Positions 13,757-18,263 of a stretch of 18,263 nucleotides of DNA are shown here, in pieces. The DNA lies in the NCBI GenBank assembly GCA_964583765.1, contig CAZOWW010000113.1, forward strand, positions 1 to 18,263. The letters run 5' to 3'. The translations under genes were made by a program, and so were the position numbers. The stretch's first letter is position 1, and every line of letters starts with the position of its first letter. Below the pieces are notes generated by a model. The model ran no database searches and was not told the DNA's origin. It worked only from the letters and a program-made list of their open reading frames with translations. Origin of the DNA: CAZOWW01 sp964583765. GTDB lineage: Bacteria > Actinomycetota > Actinomycetes > Actinomycetales > Kineosporiaceae.

Positions 13757-14833
13757 TCAGCCGTAGAACCGCCCGTCGTGGGCGAGGTTCCAGAAGGCAC
13801 CCCAGGAGTTGTTGGAGGTGTCCACGCGGCTGTCGTAGCGGCCGCCGTCCTTGTTCGTGTCGAACCAGACCACCGCCCCGACCGACGGCGTGGCCTTCAC
13901 CCAGGCCTGGAACGCCCGGATCCAGTTGGCCTTGCGGTCCGGCCTGCCCGGGGACTCCCCGGCCGAGGTCTCGGCAATCATGATCGGCTTACGGGAGCCG
14001 AACACGCTCACCGTGGGGTCGAACAGCGTGCTGGGCGACTTGTCCCCGTCGCTGTCCACGCTGTAGCCGTCCACGCCGACCCAGTCGACGTATCCGTCAC
14101 CCGGGTAGTAGGTCGAGGCCTTGTAGCGCCCGGGAGCGGAGTTGTAGTTGGGGCACCACACCCAGGCCACGTTGGTCGCGCCCTGGGAGGCGAAGACGTC
14201 GTGGATGTGCCGCCACGCCTTGATGAAACCGTTGGCGTCCGCGGTGCCCCAGGGGAACCAGTTGCCGTTCATCTCCCAGCCGAGCCGCAGGAACACGGGC
14301 CGGCCGTAGTTCCGCAGGGTGCGGGCGTGGGCGAGGATCACCGAGTCCTGGGAGCCGTTCACCACCGAGGCGAACGAGCCCGGCATGGGCCAGGAGAGCA
14401 TCGGGATCACTCCCTGGGCCGGGGCGCCCTGCCACAGGAAGGTGTCCCACCAGGTGTAGTACCAGTGCTGGATGCGCAGGTTGCGGCCCAGCTGGCTCTG
14501 CCGGCGGACGAAGCTGTTGGTCTGGTTGAGATAGGGCAGGTCGGTGTACATGCCGAGCATGACCTTGCCCTGCACCTGTTGCGGCGCGGCGGCCGGCGCA
14601 CCGGACGCGGAGGCGGACACGGATTCGGCCGTGACCGCGGAGACCGTACTGGCACCGGCCGCAGGCAGGTTGCTCGTCACGGGGACGAGCAGGGCGGCTG
14701 CGAGAACGGTGACAGCACCGTGACAGAGATGGACACCACGGGACACGCGATTGCTGGCCCGACGACCGGACGAGGAGGTCGGGTGACCCGCGGCGCTTCG
14801 GTAGGAAGGGACGCTTCCCTCGATCGCACGCAT
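13757..14833 (-). CDS. Secreted GH26 family glycoside hydrolase
   Basis: A 358-residue protein from ATG 14833; GTG at 14746 (residue 30) is an alternative, and neither has a clear Shine-Dalgarno sequence. Residues ~24-61 look like a signal peptide: Arg-rich, then GAVTVLAAALLVPV, with likely cleavage after AAGA. A Ser/Ala-rich linker runs to ~88. The catalytic domain starts MLGMYTDLPYLNQTN. FLRLGWEMNGNWFPWG carries the probable acid/base E187 and KPIMIAETS the nucleophile E288, the two glutamates of clan GH-A/GH26. VAWVWCPNYNS, YVDWVGVDGYS and AVVWFDTNKDG are further family landmarks. GH26 enzymes mostly cleave beta-1,4-mannan, with some acting on beta-1,3-xylan or mixed glucans. Next to an export operon it may trim or release the product, acting outside the cell. 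Confidence 0.88.
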   Translation of the reverse strand: MRAIEGSVPSYRSAAGHPTSSSGRRASNRVSRGVHLCHGAVTVLAAALLVPVTSNLPAAGASTVSAVTAESVSASASGAPAAAPQQVQGKVMLGMYTDLPYLNQTNSFVRRQSQLGRNLRIQHWYYTWWDTFLWQGAPAQGVIPMLSWPMPGSFASVVNGSQDSVILAHARTLRNYGRPVFLRLGWEMNGNWFPWGTADANGFIKAWRHIHDVFASQGATNVAWVWCPNYNSAPGRYKASTYYPGDGYVDWVGVDGYSVDSDGDKSPSTLFDPTVSVFGSRKPIMIAETSAGESPGRPDRKANWIRAFQAWVKATPSVGAVVWFDTNKDGGRYDSRVDTSNNSWGAFWNLAHDGRFYG

Positions 14834-14850
14834 GCCTGGATATCGACCGA

Positions 14851-14881
14851 ACGGCCGCCCGGCATGACGCCGGGCGGCCGT
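14851..14881 (-). terminator. Hairpin between GlgB and GH26 genes
   Basis: acggccgcccggc (14851-14863) and gccgggcggccgt (14869-14881) are perfect complements, giving a 13-bp stem with the 5-nt loop atgac. It lies 78 nt after the GlgB stop and 18 nt before the GH26 ATG on the minus strand. It most likely ends the GlgB transcript. Being so close to the GH26 start, it also argues that GH26 translation does not begin further upstream. Confidence 0.7.
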
Positions 14882-14958
14882 GATGACTCGATTGCCGGGC
14901 AGGGGCGTGAGCCGTCCTGCGGTGGGCCCACTGACGGTTACCGCGGTGGGCCCGGATG

Positions 14959-17187
14959 TCACTCCTCGGGCACCAGCCATACGGTGGCCAGCGGTGGCAC
15001 TCGGATCACCGCAGACTGCGGTCTGCCGTGCCACTCGACCTCCTCGGTCTTGATCGCTGATGTGTTCGCCACACCAGATCCCGCATAGCGCTCCTGGTCC
15101 GTGTTGAGCAACTCGGTCCAGGCGCCGGACTGTGGGAGACCGAGCCGGTAGTCCTCGTGTGGGATCCCGGCGAAATTGGTGATGCACACCAACGGGCGGC
15201 GGTCGGCGTCGAACCGCACGAACGAGAACGTGTTCCGCGCGGCGTCGTTGGCGTCGATCCACTCGAACCCGGCAGGGTCCCAGTCATAGGTCCACAACGG
15301 CGGGCGGTCACGGTAGATCGCGTTCAGATCCCGGACCAACTGCTGCAGCTCCCGGTGCCACGGTACCTCCTCGAGCCACCAATCCAGGCTCGTCGCCTCC
15401 GACCACTCCGGCTGCTGTCCGAGTTCGCAGCCCATGAACAGCAACTGCTTGCCGGGGTGCGCCCACATGAAGGCGAGATATGCGCGCAGGTTCGCGAGCT
15501 GCTGCCAGCGGTCGCCGGGCATCTTGCACAGCAGGGAACCCTTGCCGTGCACGACCTCGTCGTGGCTGATGGGCAGGACGAAGTGCTCGCTGAACGCGTA
15601 GACCATCGAGAAGGTCAACTCGTTGTGGTGGTACTGCCGGTGGATCGGCTCCTTGCTCACGTACTCCAGGGAGTCGTGCATCCAGCCCATGTTCCACTTC
15701 AGGCCGAAACCGAGGCCGCCCTCGTGGACCGGTCGCGTGACGCCCGTCCAGGCGGTGGACTCCTCGGCCACGGTGATGATGCCCGGGACCCGCCGGTACA
15801 CCCAGGCGTTCATCTCCTGCAGGAAACTGATCGCCTCCAGGTGTTCCCGGCCGCCGTGCATGTTGGGCACCCACTCGCCGTCCTTGCGCGAGTAGTCGAG
15901 GTAGATCATCGATGCGACGGCGTCCACCCGGATGCCGTCGATGTGGAACTCCTCGAGCCAGAACACCGCGTTGGCGAGCAGGAAGTTGCGCACCTCGGTA
16001 CGGCCGTAGTCGAAGACCAGCGTTCCCCAGTCGGGGTGCTCACCCCGGCGGGTGTCCTGGTACTCGTACAGCGTCTCGCCGTCGAAGCGCGCGAGCGCCC
16101 AGTCGTCCTTGGGGAAGTGTCCCGGCACCCAGTCGATGATCACGCCGATCCCGGCGGCGTGCAGCGTGTCCACCAGGTAGCGGAAGTCGTCGGGATGACC
16201 GAAACGCGAGCTCGGCGCGTAGTACGAGGTGACCTGGTACCCCCAGGAGCCGCCGAAGGGGTGCTCGGCCACCGGCATGAACTCCACGTGCGTGAAGCCC
16301 ATGTCCTTGACGTACCCGGCGAGCTGGTCGGCGAGCTCGCGGTAGTTCAGGCCCGCGCGCCAGGAGCCCAGATGCACCTCGTAGACGCTCATCGGACCGG
16401 TGTGCGGATCGGTGACCGCCCGGTGCTCCAGCCATTCCTGGTCGGTCCACGTGTACGACGTGTCCACCACCACGGAGGCGGTCGCCGGGGGGATCTCCGT
16501 CCCGAACGCCATGGGGTCGGCCTTCTGCCGCCAGTTGCCGTCCCGCCCCAGGATCTCGAACTTGTACCGGGCGCCGGCGAGGACCTCGGGGACGAAGAGC
16601 TCCCACACCCCGGCGGCACCGAGGCTGCGCATGGCGTGGCCGCGACCGTCCCAGTAGTTGAAGTCACCGACCACGCGCACGGCCTGGGCATTGGGCGCCC
16701 ACACGGCGAAGGCGGTGCCGTGCACGTCACCCAGCGGGCCGTCGAAGTGCCGGAGGTGGGCACCCAGCGCCCGCCAGAGTTCCTCGTGGCGGCCTTCCCG
16801 GATCAGGTGCAGATCGAGTTCCCCGACCGTGGGCAGGAATCGGTAGGGATCGTCGACGACGACGTGGGGGAATCCCTCGTAGCTCACCCCGATGCGGTAG
16901 TCACCGACCTCGCCGTCGAAGGTGGTCACCCAGATTCCGTCGTGCTCGTGCTCAAGGTCTGCCCTCCGCCCGTCCGCGAGGATCACCTCGACGCGGGTGG
17001 CGAAAGGACGCAGTGTCCGGATCGTGACGGAGCCTTCGTATGGGTGCGCACCGAGTACGCCGTGAGGATCGTGGTGAACGCCGGAGGCGACGCGGGCCAG
17101 GACGTCAGTGTCCACGGGCACGGGAGGATGGGTGGGCACGATGGTAACGGCCGGATTTTCACCGGCCCAAGTCACGTTCTCGGGCAT
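14959..17187 (-). CDS. glgB: 1,4-alpha-glucan branching enzyme GlgB
   Basis: A 742-residue GH13 enzyme that cuts alpha-1,4-glucan chains and rejoins them as alpha-1,6 branches in glycogen synthesis, in the cytoplasm. The N-terminal region (about 30-125, HHDPHGVLGAHP) and a CBM48 domain (about 150-235, FAVWAPNAQAVRVVGDFNYW) precede the GH13 barrel. Catalytic residues are visible: nucleophile D422 in DGIRVDAV, acid/base E475 in TVAEEST and D543 in ISHDEVVHGKGS. Their spacing (53 and 121) equals that of the E. coli enzyme (D405, E458, D526). MGCELGQQPEW and SLDWWL follow, with a beta-sandwich C-terminal domain. Length fits the two-CBM form. No other glycogen gene is in the window, so this is probably ordinary storage metabolism beside the surface-glycan locus. 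ATG at 17187 has only a weak upstream AAAGA. Confidence 0.97.
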   Translation of the reverse strand: MPENVTWAGENPAVTIVPTHPPVPVDTDVLARVASGVHHDPHGVLGAHPYEGSVTIRTLRPFATRVEVILADGRRADLEHEHDGIWVTTFDGEVGDYRIGVSYEGFPHVVVDDPYRFLPTVGELDLHLIREGRHEELWRALGAHLRHFDGPLGDVHGTAFAVWAPNAQAVRVVGDFNYWDGRGHAMRSLGAAGVWELFVPEVLAGARYKFEILGRDGNWRQKADPMAFGTEIPPATASVVVDTSYTWTDQEWLEHRAVTDPHTGPMSVYEVHLGSWRAGLNYRELADQLAGYVKDMGFTHVEFMPVAEHPFGGSWGYQVTSYYAPSSRFGHPDDFRYLVDTLHAAGIGVIIDWVPGHFPKDDWALARFDGETLYEYQDTRRGEHPDWGTLVFDYGRTEVRNFLLANAVFWLEEFHIDGIRVDAVASMIYLDYSRKDGEWVPNMHGGREHLEAISFLQEMNAWVYRRVPGIITVAEESTAWTGVTRPVHEGGLGFGLKWNMGWMHDSLEYVSKEPIHRQYHHNELTFSMVYAFSEHFVLPISHDEVVHGKGSLLCKMPGDRWQQLANLRAYLAFMWAHPGKQLLFMGCELGQQPEWSEATSLDWWLEEVPWHRELQQLVRDLNAIYRDRPPLWTYDWDPAGFEWIDANDAARNTFSFVRFDADRRPLVCITNFAGIPHEDYRLGLPQSGAWTELLNTDQERYAGSGVANTSAIKTEEVEWHGRPQSAVIRVPPLATVWLVPEE

Positions 17188-17493
17188 GTGTCCAGTCTTT
17201 CGTGGCAGAGCGTCTGTCGCCAGCGACGCCGCGCCGGATCGTGTCCACGCTCACCCGGTGTGGCGGCATCTCCGGGTGAACTCTCATTCGGGGTGACTTT
17301 CGTCCTGAATGACGTCCGCCTTGAGTGACCGTGGTCCCGGGTCGGTAGATCGGATTCCGGGCCCGTCGGAACGGGCGCGGTGCTGCCCTCCGTCGGGTCC
17401 CCGGAGGGGTCCGCCACGGGGTCCCCGGTGATGCTCGCCGTGGGGTCCGCCGGGATGCGTGCCGCGGCCCCTCGGGCACGGCACGATGGACCG
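17188..17493. promoter_or_regulatory. Divergent region between glgB and the response regulator
   Basis: This 306-nt gap must hold promoters in both directions. tcacccgg (17251-17258) and ccgggtga (17272-17279) form a perfect 8-bp inverted repeat, centred about 78 bp upstream of the glgB start. It could be an operator or leader hairpin. A second small hairpin, gcccgt/acgggc with loop cgga, lies at 17361-17376. Positions 17280-17330 are AT-richer, but I cannot name a clear -35/-10 pair. A 12-bp tandem repeat fills 17395-17466. No gene is supported. Confidence 0.4.
17395..17466 (+). repeat. Six 12-bp tandem repeats upstream of the response regulator
   Basis: Six degenerate 12-bp units run head to tail. 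Four begin gggtcc (17395, 17407, 17419, 17443) and two begin atgc (17431, 17455). The array ends 27 nt before the GTG start. The frame is open through it, so a start at 17380 would add a 38-residue tail reading GSPE, GSAT, GSPV, MLAV, GSAG, MRAA. Response regulators normally begin only a few residues before the VLLVEDE strand, so I treat the array as untranslated. Confidence 0.6.
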
Positions 17494-18174
17494 GTGAACG
17501 CCCCCGGGACCCCGCTCGTGCTCCTCGTCGAGGACGAGCAGGCCATCGCCGATCTCGTACGCCGGTACCTCGAACGGGACGGGTTCGCCGTCCAGGTGCG
17601 CGGGGACGGGGAGGCCGCCCTCGACGCCGTCCGCACCCTGCGCCCCGCCGTCGTCCTGCTGGACGTCGGGCTGCCCGTCCTGGACGGGGTCAGCGTGTGC
17701 CGGCGGCTGCGGGAGGCCGGGGACTGGACCCCCATCCTGTTCGTGACCGCGCGGGACGACGAGGTGGACCGGGTGCTCGGCCTGGAGCTCGGGGCCGACG
17801 ACTACGTGACCAAACCCTTCAGCCCGCGCGAGCTGGTCGCCCGGGTGCGGGCGGTGCTGCGTCGCCACGGCCCCGCCGACGGGGGCGGCGTGCTGCGTGC
17901 CGGGGAGCTCGTGCTGGACCCCGCCACGCGCCGGACCACCACCGGCGGTCGGGCGGTGGACCTGACCACCACCGAGTTCGATCTGCTCGCCCATCTCCTG
18001 CGGCGTCCCGGCCGGGTGTGTCCCCGCGAGGAACTGCTCACCGAGGTCTGGGGCTACCCGGCAGGTACCCCCACCCGCACCGTGGACGTGCACGTGGCGC
18101 AGCTGCGCGGCAAGCTCGGCGCGGCGCTGCGGCTGCGCACGGTCCGCGGCGTCGGCTATGCGGTGGAACCGTGA
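17494..18174 (+). CDS. OmpR/PhoB-family response regulator
   Basis: A 226-residue two-component transcription regulator. GTG at 17494 gives the normal short lead into LVLLVEDE; the Shine-Dalgarno sequence is weak (atgga). The receiver domain (residues 7-120) has the acidic pair E13/D14, phospho-acceptor D57 in LLDVGLP, T85 in FVTARDD and K107 in DYVTKPFSP. The C-terminal winged-helix domain (about 130-225) shows LTTTEFDLLAHLLRRPGRV, REELLTEVWGY, RTVDVHVAQLRGKLG and RTVRGVGYAVEP, a full OmpR/PhoB DNA-binding signature. It would act as a phosphorylation-controlled dimer on direct-repeat sites. Its kinase is expected immediately downstream. Targets cannot be told from this window, and it need not control the glycan genes. 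Confidence 0.95.
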   Translation: MNAPGTPLVLLVEDEQAIADLVRRYLERDGFAVQVRGDGEAALDAVRTLRPAVVLLDVGLPVLDGVSVCRRLREAGDWTPILFVTARDDEVDRVLGLELGADDYVTKPFSPRELVARVRAVLRRHGPADGGGVLRAGELVLDPATRRTTTGGRAVDLTTTEFDLLAHLLRRPGRVCPREELLTEVWGYPAGTPTRTVDVHVAQLRGKLGAALRLRTVRGVGYAVEP

Positions 18175-18256
18175 CCGGCGGTAACCGCGTACCCCCGACC
18201 GGGTGCCGCCGGGCGACCGCCGCTCACCGGGAACCCCCAGTCCACCAGGAGACCCC

Positions 18257-18263
18257 GTGCGCA
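18257..18263 (+). CDS. Likely start of downstream gene, probably sensor kinase (7 nt visible)
   Basis: AGGAG at 18247-18251 is followed after 5 nt by GTG at 18257, then the window ends. A kinase gene usually follows an OmpR-type regulator. Another open frame starts with a GTG overlapping the regulator's stop (18171) and stays open to the edge, but its composition is less convincing and no Shine-Dalgarno sequence precedes it. The identity is inferred from context only. Confidence 0.35.

Noticed and set aside
14834..15262. Upstream extension of the GH26 frame
   Set aside because: It would run through a 13-bp hairpin and into the glgB coding region and would bury the signal peptide.
15157..17328. 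723-codon plus-strand open frame opposite glgB
   Set aside because: glgB on the minus strand has all catalytic residues at exact spacing; the antisense frame has no domain features.
1..18263. tRNA, rRNA, insertion sequence, prophage or attachment site
   Set aside because: I found no cloverleaf, rRNA signature, transposase or integrase motif, or terminal inverted repeats of an insertion element.

Overview
The window is very GC-rich, with strong G/C bias at third codon positions and many GTG starts, frequently in ATGA/GTGA/TGATG overlaps. Together with a GlgB of actinobacterial type, a DUF2304 + GtrA + GT2 trio and a small CxCGH-type cysteine protein, this points to an actinomycete. A member of the Pseudonocardiales is plausible, but the genus cannot be fixed by reading alone.

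Layout. (1) 1-1143, minus strand: 5' part of a polytopic membrane protein, possibly GT-C-like, running off the left edge; its N-terminus carries 8-residue tandem repeats. (2) 1144-1560: divergent regulatory region with short direct repeats and an AT-richer patch. (3) 1561-3247, plus strand: three overlapping genes, a GT2 polyprenyl-phosphate sugar transferase, a DUF2304 membrane protein and a GtrA protein. This is the usual set for making and flipping a lipid-linked monosaccharide. (4) 3248-4037: mostly non-coding, but it holds an easily missed 64-residue cysteine/histidine protein on the minus strand. (5) 4038-13565, plus strand: a probable operon of seven genes, GT2, GT4, GT2, Wzx/PST-type flippase, large polytopic membrane protein with a DE...H loop motif, a small DUF1616-like membrane protein, and GT2. 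(6) 13566-13756: a convergent terminator block with three hairpins. (7) 13757-14833, minus: secreted GH26 glycoside hydrolase; a strong hairpin separates it from (8) 14959-17187, minus: GlgB. (9) 17188-17493: divergent intergenic region with an inverted repeat and a 12-bp tandem repeat. (10) 17494-18174, plus: OmpR-family response regulator, followed at the very edge by the likely start of its partner gene.

Reading the genes together, 1-14833 looks like an exopolysaccharide or cell-surface glycan locus. Cytoplasmic GT2/GT4 enzymes would build a lipid-linked repeat unit, the flippase would export it, GT-C-like membrane proteins would add lipid-linked sugars outside, and the secreted GH26 enzyme would trim or release the polymer (GH26 members mostly act on beta-mannan and related glycans). 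I see no recognisable Wzy, Wzz, tyrosine kinase or priming transferase, so either these lie outside the window or the system differs from classical Wzx/Wzy.

The most unusual signal is that four proteins of this locus carry different in-frame tandem repeats (units of 24, 18, 24 and 21 bp, so 8, 6, 8 and 7 residues) in non-catalytic tails or linkers. Some neighbouring copies are identical, which suggests recent expansion. All units are multiples of three, so copy-number change would alter protein length rather than switch genes off.
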